From: Myxococcales bacterium
GTDB taxonomy: Bacteria; Myxococcota_A; UBA9042; GCA-2863065
Direction: 5' to 3'
NCBI GenBank assembly: GCA_018780435.1
Contig: JADMJS010000151.1
Span: 1 to 32,864 of the forward strand
Length of the DNA stretch: 32,864 nucleotides
Notes under the pieces: generated by a model
Seen by the model: the letters and a program-made list of their open reading frames with translations, nothing else
What the model was told of the DNA's origin: nothing
Database searches by the model: none
Shown here: positions 24,465 through 31,752 of the stretch, in pieces
Layout of the letters: each line of letters starts with the position of its first letter
Position numbering within the stretch: the stretch's first letter is position 1
Program-made: the position numbers and the translations under genes

Positions 24465-25262
24465 ATGAAGCTAGCCATCCCGCTTACGCTCATTCTCCTC
24501 GCAACCGCGCCCCGGTTCGCGTCCGCGCAGGACGTGTCCTTCCTGCTCTGTTTCCCAGGCGGCCCCGGGTCGAGCGCCGACGCTCAGCCCGTCGTCGACG
24601 CCTTCCTCGGCGCACTCAAGCAAACCGCCGGCTGGACCTCCGTCAAAGGCGAATACGTGAACGACGCCGCGACCTGCCAGGCCGCGATGGCGAAAGGCGG
24701 CGCGTCCGTGGTCGTCCTGCCACTCGACGTGTATCTCGAACGCAACAGTGCCTGGAAACTGCAAGCGGTGGCCACGCTGGCTAACACCGAGACCGCGAGC
24801 CGTTACCACGTCCTGGCCAAGAAGGGCGTCACGCTCGACGCGCTGAAGGGCCAGAAGATCGCGTCGGGCCTCGCCGCGTCGGCCGGCTTCCTCGGCCGTG
24901 TCGGCTTCGACGGTAAGGTCGACCTGAATGCGGGCGCCACCTTCGTGAAGGTCCGAACCGCGCTCAAGGCGCTCAAGGACCTCGACAAGGGTGAGGTTCA
25001 AGCCGCCATCATCGACGACGTTCAGCAGAAGGCGCTTCAGGGGCTCCCGCTCGCCCAAACGCTGGAGACGGTGCTCTCCGGTCCCGAGCTGCCGGGCGCC
25101 ATCGTCTCGTCGGTGGGCGTGCCCGTGAAGGGTCTCGGTGAGGCGCTCGCGAGCGTCTGCAAGACGTCGCCGAAGATCTGCACGGACATGCGCGTAAACC
25201 GCTTCGCACCGGTCGACGGGGCAACACTGGCCGGGCTGGCCAAGAAGCTGACCAGCCCATGA
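24465..25262 (+). CDS. PhnD-like periplasmic substrate-binding protein
   Basis: The 265-residue protein has a signal peptide (cleavage after FASA) and a type-2 periplasmic-binding fold pattern as in phosphonate/phosphite-type binding proteins: a first lobe ending GGASVVVLPLDVYLE, the hinge strand YHVLAKKGVTLDALKGQKIASGLAASAGFLGRV, and KGEVQAAIIDDVQ near 185. Homologues bind oxyanions or phosphonates, but the ligand residues are not clearly conserved here. No ABC permease or ATPase gene is present, so transport is doubtful and a sensory or other role is possible. The stop overlaps the next gene's start as ATGA, coupling it to the ATPase cluster. No clear Shine-Dalgarno precedes the ATG. Confidence 0.75.
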   Translation: MKLAIPLTLILLATAPRFASAQDVSFLLCFPGGPGSSADAQPVVDAFLGALKQTAGWTSVKGEYVNDAATCQAAMAKGGASVVVLPLDVYLERNSAWKLQAVATLANTETASRYHVLAKKGVTLDALKGQKIASGLAASAGFLGRVGFDGKVDLNAGATFVKVRTALKALKDLDKGEVQAAIIDDVQQKALQGLPLAQTLETVLSGPELPGAIVSSVGVPVKGLGEALASVCKTSPKICTDMRVNRFAPVDGATLAGLAKKLTSP

Positions 25263-26143
25263 GTGGCGGACGGCTCTCGGACGACACGGGCACCGACCGA
25301 AAGGGCGATGGCAAGACCAGCCCAATCGCGATGACGCTGAAGGCCGCCAAACTCCTTGAGAAGGCGGCAGTGGGCCTCGTCGAATCTCTCGGCAACATCG
25401 GTGATCCCCACGAGAAGCCGTTCCAAGTCCTGGGCGCGACGCAAGGTGCGCTCACGTCTCTGAAGCAGCTCGGCGAGCTCTGGGGCGCGCTGGGCTCGGC
25501 GAACGAGTGGCTGAAGCCGCTCGACGCCGAAGCCCGGGCCGTGGCCGAGCGGAGCCGGGTCATCTTTGCCGGCGAGCTCGCCGAAGCGCTCGAGCCGCTG
25601 GGCTTGCGACTCCAGGGCCGGCTTCCGACCCTGGAGGTCGGCCCCTTCACGGTCGAGCTCGTCGAATCAGACAAGCCCGAGGTCCGTCTCCACTACGGCC
25701 CCAAGGTCGAGCTCCTCGAGACCGTCCCGGTCGATCCGGCGCTCGTGCTGAAGGCCGTGCAGCGGGCGCGGGAGCTCATCGAACCGGGCCCACTGAACGA
25801 CGAGGCCTTCCTCGCCGAGCTCCACACGGCGTGGCGCACGGCGATGGCGCGCCGTTCGTTCGGGCCCTCCGAGAAGGTCCCGATCGCGGACGTCTACGCC
25901 GAGCTGGTCTTCGGCCGGCAGAGCGCCGCGTTCCGGGCTGCGCCGCAACGGTCGGGCTTCACGCTGGTCCCGCGCGTCGCATTCGCCCATGATCTCGGTC
26001 GTTTGCGACACCACGTTTGGCAGGGCAAAGAGCTCGTGCTGACGGTCGCGACGCGCGACCAGACGAAAAAGGCGGCCGACCACCTCTGGGTCGCAGGCAC
26101 GCACTACGCCTATCTCGGGTTCCGGGAGAACGAACGCGGATGA
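25259..26143 (+). CDS. Unrecognised protein of the two-ATPase cluster
   Basis: I do not recognise this 294-residue protein. The N-terminal ~25 residues are polar and probably disordered. Residues ~25-115 are helical (KAAKLLEKAAVGLVESLGN, then ALTSLKQLGELWGALGSANEWL). A beta segment follows (RLPTLEVGPFTVELVESDKPEVRLHYG), then helices (ALVLKAVQRARELIEPG, AFLAELHTAWRTAMAR) and a final alpha/beta part (LVPRVAFAHDLGRLRH...ELVLTVATRDQTKKAADHLWV). There is no signal peptide or membrane segment. ATGA overlaps join it to the PhnD-like gene upstream and the first ATPase gene downstream, so the three should be made together. By position it may be an adaptor or DNA-binding subunit of the ATPases; that is inference only. 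Confidence 0.75.
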   Translation: MSGGRLSDDTGTDRKGDGKTSPIAMTLKAAKLLEKAAVGLVESLGNIGDPHEKPFQVLGATQGALTSLKQLGELWGALGSANEWLKPLDAEARAVAERSRVIFAGELAEALEPLGLRLQGRLPTLEVGPFTVELVESDKPEVRLHYGPKVELLETVPVDPALVLKAVQRARELIEPGPLNDEAFLAELHTAWRTAMARRSFGPSEKVPIADVYAELVFGRQSAAFRAAPQRSGFTLVPRVAFAHDLGRLRHHVWQGKELVLTVATRDQTKKAADHLWVAGTHYAYLGFRENERG

Positions 26144-27381
26144 GTCTTTCCCCGGTCCTCGCGCGCCGCATCATCGAGACCTTAGGCTCCACGGGCACCC
26201 CGCCCGAGTGGGGCTTTCAGCATTTCTCGGCCGGCATCGACGGCGTCCTCGAGGTCCTCGAAGGCGACTACCTGCGCGACTTCCTGCCCGCGGGCGGTTC
26301 GTCGTTCAAGCTGCTGGTCGGCACCTATGGCGGCGGCAAGACGCACTTCCTGTACAGCCTCCGGGCCATCGCGTGGCAACGCGGCTTCCCGGTCGCGTAC
26401 GTGCCGCTCTCGTCCGACGAGTCGCCCTTCCATCAGCTCGACCGCGTCTACGCGGCGATCGTGAAGCGCGTGGCGCTGCCGCCGTCGACCGAACGCCCCG
26501 ACGTGCTCTCGCAACCGGGCCTCCTCCCGCTCCTCAAGTCCTGGCACGCGACCATCATCGAAGACCTGCAGGCGCGCGACATCCCCTCGTCGGAGCTCGC
26601 GGCAGCAGCCTTCGAGGTCGCGCGCGCGGCGCTCACGGGCCTCGACAGCCTGCAGATGCAGAAGGCGCTCGCGAAGGCCATCGAGGCGCTCGCGTCGGGG
26701 GACGACGCCACCCTCGAAGCGTTGCTCACGTGGCTGTCGGCGGACGGCTTCTCGGCCGCGACGCACCGACCGCTCGGACTACTCCACGGCATCGACCGTA
26801 GCGTCGCGCTCTCAATGTTGCGCTCGCTCGTTCAGTGGCTTCAGGCGATGGGGCACCCCGGTCTCGTGATCCTGTTCGATGAGGCCGAGCAGCTCCCGAG
26901 CCTATCGACGCGCCAACGCGACGCGCTGCTGTCAAACCTGCGTGAGCTCATCGACGAGTGCGGTCACCAGCACTTCGGCGGCGTGCTGATGATGTACGCG
27001 GTGCCCGACCAGCGCTTCTTCGAAGGGCGGTCGAGCGTCTACGAGGCCCTGAACCAACGCATCGCGACCATCTTCGACGTCTACAACCCCACCGGCGTCA
27101 CCATCCGGCTCGACGACGTAGTGAAGGAGCCTCTGGTCCTGCTCCAGACTATCGGCGAGAAGCTGGGCGTCGTCTTCGAGTCGGCTTACGGATGCAAGCT
27201 TGAGAACAAGTCCGCCGCGGTCGGCGCGGTCGCTAAGGCCGCGTACGAACAACGTTTCGGTGACGTCGGCTACAAGCGTCTCTTCGTGCAGGGTTGCATC
27301 AAGGCGTTCCAGGCGATCCGCGCTGGGCAAGCGACCCCGCTCGACCTCGCGACGGCGCGAAAGCTGATGGCGCCCTCGTGA
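26140..27381 (+). CDS. BrxD/DUF2791-like P-loop ATPase, first of two
   Basis: The frame opens at 26017, but ATG 26140 is the true start: it overlaps the previous stop as ATGA and begins the conserved family N-terminus MSLSPVLARRIIETLGSTG. The 413-residue product has Walker A GTYGGGKTH at 61-69, the following FLYSLRAIAWQRGFPVAYVPLSS strand, Walker B LVILFDEAE at 242-250, and a sensor region MMYAVPDQRFF...YEALNQRI. This pattern matches the BREX ATP-binding family (DUF2791/BrxD). In BREX, BrxD-type ATPases work with other phage-defence proteins, but stand-alone relatives are common and mostly uncharacterised. All key motifs are intact. Confidence 0.85.
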   Translation: MSLSPVLARRIIETLGSTGTPPEWGFQHFSAGIDGVLEVLEGDYLRDFLPAGGSSFKLLVGTYGGGKTHFLYSLRAIAWQRGFPVAYVPLSSDESPFHQLDRVYAAIVKRVALPPSTERPDVLSQPGLLPLLKSWHATIIEDLQARDIPSSELAAAAFEVARAALTGLDSLQMQKALAKAIEALASGDDATLEALLTWLSADGFSAATHRPLGLLHGIDRSVALSMLRSLVQWLQAMGHPGLVILFDEAEQLPSLSTRQRDALLSNLRELIDECGHQHFGGVLMMYAVPDQRFFEGRSSVYEALNQRIATIFDVYNPTGVTIRLDDVVKEPLVLLQTIGEKLGVVFESAYGCKLENKSAAVGAVAKAAYEQRFGDVGYKRLFVQGCIKAFQAIRAGQATPLDLATARKLMAPS

Positions 27382-27400
27382 TCCCCAACGGGACAGACTT

Positions 27401-28795
27401 GTGAGCGTGACGGCCGAGATCCCCGTCGGGAGCCGGGTCCGTCATCGTCTGATGGGCCCAGGGGACGTGCTCGCCACGCGGTATCGCGGCTACGAGTACT
27501 GGGTGCAGTTCAAGGCCGTGAAGGCCTGGGTGCGCGGCGGCGAGCTCATCTGGGACCCGCCGGCCGTTGGCAAAGTCGATCCGAGTCGCCTCGGCCGGCC
27601 GGCGTCGCGCTCGATGCCAGTCGACAGCGACGGTGCCCTCCGAAACTCGATCCCGAGGGCCGTCCGCAAGATCGAAGCAGGCCACGCCGAACGCGCGGTC
27701 ATCGAGTCCTTCCGCCTCGGCACGGTACCCGACGCCTACGTCGAGCAGTGGACCGAAGGCCGCGACGACGAGCTGGCCCACCTCCGTCACTGGCTCTCGG
27801 ACCAAGCCGACGGGAGCCTCCTCATCGAAGGCGCGTATGGGAGCGGGAAGAGCCACCTGCTCCAGACGCTCCGGGCGCGTGCACTCAGCGAAGGCTGGGC
27901 GGTCAGCTACTCGCACCTGGACGCTGGCGAGGAGAGCGCTGCGTTCTCGAAGCGCTTGTATCGGCAGATCGCGCGCGGGCTCGACGTCCCCGGGATCGGC
28001 AAGCTCGAACACGCGCTGCTGGCCGCCGTCGACGCATCGACCGAGAACCCGGCCCCCGACCACCCCATCCTCGGCAACGTCCTCGACCGCATCCGCCGCG
28101 GCACCATGCGTCCGGACGACTGGGAAGCCGTCCTCGGGACGGGCGAAGCGACCGCCGTCACTGGCTTTCTGCCGGACTTCACGACGTCGGCGAACGTCTA
28201 CTGCAACCTGCTCTCGGGCCTCGGATACGTGATGACCGAAGTGCTGGGCAAACGCGGCATGCTGATTCTCGTCGACGAAGTCGAGACGGCGAGCGCGTGC
28301 CTCTACCGCTTCCACTTCACCCGCGCACAGTCGTTCTTCCGCGGGCTCACGCTCACGGCCAGCGACGACCCTGCGCTCCTCGACGAGACCATCGAGAAAG
28401 GCAAGAACAGCTACGTCGGCGCGACGACCGGCCTCATCTACGCCGGGCACCGCAAGATCCCGTATCTCTATCGGATTCCGAGCGGCCTGAAGGTGGTGCT
28501 AGCCACGACGCCCGGCCCCATGCGCGGCCAATACAAAGAGTGGCGCAGCGAACAGTCAGTGCTGGAGATCGACACGCTGCGGCCCCGCGCGCTCCGTACC
28601 CTGATGGAGCGCCTGAACCAGACCTACGGCGCGCTCCACGGCGTGTCTTTCCCCGAGCTCACCGTCACCGCGCTCACGGCGAAGCTCCTCGACCGCTTCG
28701 GCGGCCTGGCGACGCGCCGCGTCATCAAGGCCTTCGTGGAGTGCCTCGACTTCCGGCGCTTCAACCCGGGCCAGCCGCTCAAAGACATCCTATAG
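27401..28795 (+). CDS. DUF2791-like P-loop ATPase with N-terminal SH3/Tudor-like domain
   Basis: The 464-residue product is a second, diverged member of the BREX ATP-binding family, with Walker A EGAYGSGKSH at 143-152 and Walker B GMLILVDEVE at 286-295. Residues ~7-52 form a separate small beta domain, PVGSRVRHRLMGPGDVLATRY...VQF...VRGGELIW. This is the G-x-x-V-x-H-x-x-x-G-x-G-x-V pattern seen in CarD and in the UvrD/PcrA C-terminal Tudor-like domain, which bind RNA polymerase. The start is GTG 27401, 19 bp after the previous stop. Binding to RNA polymerase or nucleic acid by this domain, with ATPase activity, is inferred. The gene ends three bases before the stop of the convergent FecR-like gene. 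Confidence 0.85.
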   Translation: MSVTAEIPVGSRVRHRLMGPGDVLATRYRGYEYWVQFKAVKAWVRGGELIWDPPAVGKVDPSRLGRPASRSMPVDSDGALRNSIPRAVRKIEAGHAERAVIESFRLGTVPDAYVEQWTEGRDDELAHLRHWLSDQADGSLLIEGAYGSGKSHLLQTLRARALSEGWAVSYSHLDAGEESAAFSKRLYRQIARGLDVPGIGKLEHALLAAVDASTENPAPDHPILGNVLDRIRRGTMRPDDWEAVLGTGEATAVTGFLPDFTTSANVYCNLLSGLGYVMTEVLGKRGMLILVDEVETASACLYRFHFTRAQSFFRGLTLTASDDPALLDETIEKGKNSYVGATTGLIYAGHRKIPYLYRIPSGLKVVLATTPGPMRGQYKEWRSEQSVLEIDTLRPRALRTLMERLNQTYGALHGVSFPELTVTALTAKLLDRFGGLATRRVIKAFVECLDFRRFNPGQPLKDIL

Positions 28796-28798
28796 CGA

Positions 28799-30301
28799 TC
28801 AGGGCGTCCGCTCGGGGCAGCCGTACGAGCTCCGAGACGCGCTCCCCCAGCCGTCGTGGGCGTCGCGCATCTGTCGGGCGCGCTCGGGCCCAACCTTGGC
28901 CGAGAGCTCGGCCTCGAGGCGCTCGCCGACCGACGTGAGGAGGCGGTAGACCTGCTCCACGGCAGACTGCTCGACCCCCTCGGCGGGCGCGGGCTGCAAG
29001 CCGGCCCGCTCTGCCGAGAGGCGCTCGAAGGCGAGGCGCAGCTCACGGTGTTCCGACTTGTCGTTGATCTCGGCGAGCATCGCCTCCGGAGCGAGGTTCT
29101 CGACCTGGTCGTCGCCGGTCACGAGCGTGTAGAGACGTCGCAGCTCGGCCAGGGTCGCTTCGTTGTTGCGGCGGAAAACCTCTTCCACCACGGGGCGTTC
29201 GCTCTCGGAGAGCGACGCCGCTTTGATGGTCTCGTCGTCGAGCTTGATCGGCCGGTCGACATGCACTGACGGGTGGTCCCAGCGCAGCTCGCAGCGTTTC
29301 GCCATCTTCTGGAGCGTCTCGGGCTGGAGATCGTAGGTCTTGATCTTCTCGGCGAGCCGGCGCGTCTTCGTGAGCTCGCGTTCGAGCGAGGCGACCTTCG
29401 ACTCGAGCTGCTCGCGCTGGGCGCGTTCGGCGTCGGACTTGGGCGTTGGCGCAGGCGTTGGCGTGGCCGCCTCGGGAGGCTTCACGACGGGAACCTGAAC
29501 CGTTTCAGCCACTTCGGGCTGTTGAGACGAAGGGGTGGCAGGTGCCGGTTCGGCCAATGGCACAGGCGCTGGCACGCCACTCTCGACGATGACGAGCGTC
29601 CCGTCCGGCCTCAGGCTCCCCGTCTGTCCGGCCTCGATGGTCGCCCTTTCGGTAGGCGTCGCGGCGTCCACGCGCCCCTCGAAGACCGTGACGAAGAGGA
29701 CGGACGTCGCCGCCGCTCCAAGGAGCGCCGCCCCCGTCAGCTCTCGTACCGACCGCCCACCTGCTCGTTTCCCGTTGTTCTGCATCATGATCTCACTCGT
29801 GTCCTCGGTCATCGCCACTCGCAGGCACGTCCCCGTCACCGTCAGCTCGCCGAGCGGCGTCGCCACCGAGAAGGCAGCGCCGGGCTCGACGCGGTAGAAG
29901 ACGTCGCCTCGGCTCTGTTCCACGCGCGTCGCGCCGTCCGGTTCCACGCGAAAGTGAAGTTCGCTGCCTTTTTCGGCGACGAGCACGCCTCGCTCCCCGA
30001 TCGCGACCGTGACGCGGCTACCGGCGTCTATCTGCTGCTCGAAGACCTGCCCTCTGGGCCACAGGGCCAGCGCCAAGCCAGCGGCGAGCGCTAGCCCCAC
30101 CGCGCCCCACGCGAGCGCTCGCCCGCGATGACGACGTCGCATCGCGCTCGGTCCAGATCGCGCCGGCGTCGGCTCTAGTGCATCGAGCTTGCCCATAACG
30201 CGGGCCGAGAGCCCCACTGGCGGTGGCGGCGCCTCCCAGGCGTCTAGCGCGAGCCACTCCTCGGGCGAGAAGTCGTCCTGTGGCGAGGGATCTCGCGTCA
30301 T
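28799..30301 (-). CDS. FecR-domain membrane protein, probable anti-sigma factor
   Basis: The 500-residue protein has a cytoplasmic N-terminus of ~60 residues with a DDFSPEEWLALDAWEAPPPPVGLSARVMGKLDAL segment typical of anti-sigma domains, one transmembrane helix at ~63-82 (ALAWGAVGLALAAGLALALW), then a FecR-type beta domain (~90-245, with VTVAIGERGVLVAEKGSEL and GDVFYRVEPGAAFSVATPLGELTVTGT). A Pro/Ala/Thr-rich linker, a coiled coil at ~290-330 and a helical C-terminal domain follow. The gene overlaps the end of the sigma-factor gene by 4 bp. It should hold the sigma factor at the membrane and respond to a periplasmic signal. The C-terminal part beyond the FecR domain is not recognised. Confidence 0.83.
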   Translation of the reverse strand: MTRDPSPQDDFSPEEWLALDAWEAPPPPVGLSARVMGKLDALEPTPARSGPSAMRRRHRGRALAWGAVGLALAAGLALALWPRGQVFEQQIDAGSRVTVAIGERGVLVAEKGSELHFRVEPDGATRVEQSRGDVFYRVEPGAAFSVATPLGELTVTGTCLRVAMTEDTSEIMMQNNGKRAGGRSVRELTGAALLGAAATSVLFVTVFEGRVDAATPTERATIEAGQTGSLRPDGTLVIVESGVPAPVPLAEPAPATPSSQQPEVAETVQVPVVKPPEAATPTPAPTPKSDAERAQREQLESKVASLERELTKTRRLAEKIKTYDLQPETLQKMAKRCELRWDHPSVHVDRPIKLDDETIKAASLSESERPVVEEVFRRNNEATLAELRRLYTLVTGDDQVENLAPEAMLAEINDKSEHRELRLAFERLSAERAGLQPAPAEGVEQSAVEQVYRLLTSVGERLEAELSAKVGPERARQMRDAHDGWGSASRSSYGCPERTP

Positions 30302-30885
30302 GGCTGTCCTCCAACGGCGCGTTTCAGCGCCTCCCGCGCGCGACCGAGCCGCGACTTCACCGTCCCCACGGGGATCTCGAGCGCAGCCGCGATCTCGTCG
30401 TAGTCGAGATCGTGGTAGGCACGCAGCACCAAGACGGCCCGGTGGTCCGCCGGCAGCGCCGCCATCGCCGCCGTGACCCGAGCCCCGAGGTCGAGCGCTT
30501 CGACGCGCCCCACCCCGCTCGGTCCCGCGTGGTCATCGGCCTCACCCGCCTCGAGCAACCGGCGCTCGGTCCCGAGCCGCCGCAGCCGATCGAGGTTCTG
30601 CCGGGCCGCGACCGTGAGCGCCCAGGTCGAGAGCCGGGCAGGCCCATCGGGCTCGAAGCGATGCAACTCGGTCAAGAGCTTCACGAACACGTCTTGAACG
30701 GCGTCAGCGACGAGATCGGGCCGCGAGACGAGCAGCCGGCCGACCAGCGCCGTCACCCGCCGCTCGTACAGGGCGATGAACGCGCCGCGCGCCGCCCGAT
30801 CTCCCCGCTGCGCCGCCACGAGCGTCCGCGAATCGAGCTCGGAGCTCGGGCGCGGACCGGGTGCGTCGTCGGGCGGGCTGACCAT
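30298..30885 (-). CDS. ECF-type RNA polymerase sigma factor
   Basis: From ATG 30885 the product is 195 residues, the usual ECF length. Region 2 is at ~20-85 (RDLVADAVQDVFVKLL is in its DNA-binding helix), and region 4 near the C-terminus has the helix-turn-helix DEIAAALEIPVGTVKSRLGRAREALKRAV. The longer frame from 30948 is less likely: a candidate ECF promoter lies between the two starts, so the transcript would begin downstream of 30948. No Shine-Dalgarno precedes 30885 and the predicted leader is only a few bases, so the mRNA may be nearly leaderless. It is co-transcribed with the FecR-like gene. Confidence 0.9.
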   Translation of the reverse strand: MVSPPDDAPGPRPSSELDSRTLVAAQRGDRAARGAFIALYERRVTALVGRLLVSRPDLVADAVQDVFVKLLTELHRFEPDGPARLSTWALTVAARQNLDRLRRLGTERRLLEAGEADDHAGPSGVGRVEALDLGARVTAAMAALPADHRAVLVLRAYHDLDYDEIAAALEIPVGTVKSRLGRAREALKRAVGGQP

Positions 30886-30898
30886 CACGTGAGCATTG

Positions 30899-30923
30899 CA
30901 CGAATGAGCGCCAGCATGGTTCC
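30899..30923 (-). promoter_or_regulatory. Candidate autoregulatory ECF promoter
   Basis: On the minus strand, GGAAC (30923-30919) and CGTG (30902-30899) are separated by 16 bp, close to the common ECF pattern of a GGAAC -35 and a CGT-type -10. It lies immediately before the sigma-factor gene, as expected for autoregulation. Confidence 0.4.
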
Positions 30924-30958
30924 GCGGAATTCTGAGTTGGTCATGCACTCTCAGTCAC

Positions 30959-30986
30959 TTGATCACATCGCAGGTGATGTTACTAT
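30959..30986 (+). promoter_or_regulatory. Promoter of the PIN/RHH toxin-antitoxin operon
   Basis: TTGATC (30959-30964), a 16-bp spacer and TACTAT (30981-30986). The predicted start site is at or next to the GTG start codon at 30993, so the mRNA is probably leaderless. No Shine-Dalgarno is present. Confidence 0.6.
30962..30978. promoter_or_regulatory. Inverted repeat in the promoter spacer, candidate operator
   Basis: ATCAC (30962-30966) and GTGAT (30974-30978) form an inverted repeat with a 7-bp gap, centred between the -35 and -10 boxes. Binding there by the ribbon-helix-helix antitoxin encoded downstream would block transcription. Confidence 0.4.
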
Positions 30987-30992
30987 GAGCTC

Positions 30993-31418
30993 GTGAGAGT
31001 TGTCCTCGATACTGATGTGGTCCTGGCAGCGATGCGTAGCCCACGAGGAGCGTCGGCGGAGCTGATGCGCTTGGCACTTGCCGGGCAGCTTCGGCTGGTT
31101 GCAAGCGTCGCTCTGATTCTCGAATACGAGGCCGTTCTCACTCGAATGGAGCATCTGAGCGCTTCAGGCCTAACTCATACGCAGGCATTGAGCTTCGTGG
31201 ACGGCGTCGCCGCGCTGGCAGAACCCGTCACCGCGTGGTTCTTGTGGCGACCACAGCTTCGAGATCCGAGCGACGAGATGGTCCTCGAAGCAGCGGTCAA
31301 TGGGCGTACCCGGACCATCGTCACCTTCAACGTTCGTGATTATGGCACTGCCCCCGTGCGCTTCGGCATCGAGGTGATGCGACCCGCAGAGGCACTCAGG
31401 AGAATCAGACATGGCTGA
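30993..31418 (+). CDS. PIN-domain toxin (COG1569-like)
   Basis: The 141-residue protein is a PIN-domain ribonuclease of the putative toxin-antitoxin PIN family. The acidic residues are D6 and D8 (VVLDTDVV), E44/E46 (LILEYEAV), D91/D94 (RDPSDEMVLEAA) and N113/D116 (TFNVRDYG). The Met/Ser-rich N-terminus MRVVLDTDVVLAAMRSPRGAS is typical of the family. The toxin gene comes first, overlapping the antitoxin gene by 8 bp, which is the reverse of the vapBC pair at 4.5-5.1 kb. The start is GTG 30993 immediately after the promoter. The target RNA is unknown. Confidence 0.9.
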   Translation: MRVVLDTDVVLAAMRSPRGASAELMRLALAGQLRLVASVALILEYEAVLTRMEHLSASGLTHTQALSFVDGVAALAEPVTAWFLWRPQLRDPSDEMVLEAAVNGRTRTIVTFNVRDYGTAPVRFGIEVMRPAEALRRIRHG

Positions 31419-31656
31419 AACATCGACCTACCCACTCCGTCTACCGCGGTCCATCAAGGCGGCGGTCGAGGTTCTGGCGAAAGAGGAAGGCATCAGCATC
31501 AACCAGTTCGTCGCTACGGCGGTGGCGGAGAAGCTGAGCGCGATGAGGACGGCTTCGTTCTTCGAAGAACGGCGGCAGCGTGCCGATCTCGACGCGTTCG
31601 CGAGCATCCTGAACCGCGACGGCGGCGAAGCACCCAGGGGCGGCGACGAGCGCTGA
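31411..31656 (+). CDS. Ribbon-helix-helix antitoxin
   Basis: The 81-residue protein has a ribbon-helix-helix DNA-binding region in residues ~6-45 (YPLRLPRSIKAAVEVLAKEEGISINQFVATAVAEKLS), like HicB-associated and Arc-type antitoxins. The C-terminal half (FEERRQRADLDAFASILNRDGGE) should bind the toxin. It overlaps the PIN toxin gene by 8 bp. By family analogy it neutralises the toxin and represses the operon, probably through the inverted repeat in the promoter. Confidence 0.9.
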   Translation: MAETSTYPLRLPRSIKAAVEVLAKEEGISINQFVATAVAEKLSAMRTASFFEERRQRADLDAFASILNRDGGEAPRGGDER

Positions 31657-31752
31657 CCCCGCACACCTACTCCACCCGGTTTGAACGCTCGACTCGGCAA
31701 TCACAGACGATCCCCCCTCGCCCCGCACGGCACTTCCGCGTTAGGATGCGCC

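Noticed and set aside
27299..28450. 383-codon minus-strand open frame opposite the second ATPase gene
   Set aside because: Low-complexity antisense shadow; the plus strand encodes an intact P-loop ATPase.
24465..28795. Calling the ATPase cluster a BREX system
   Set aside because: Only BrxD-like ATPases are present; there is no PglZ, PglX methylase, BrxL or BrxC-sized gene in the window.
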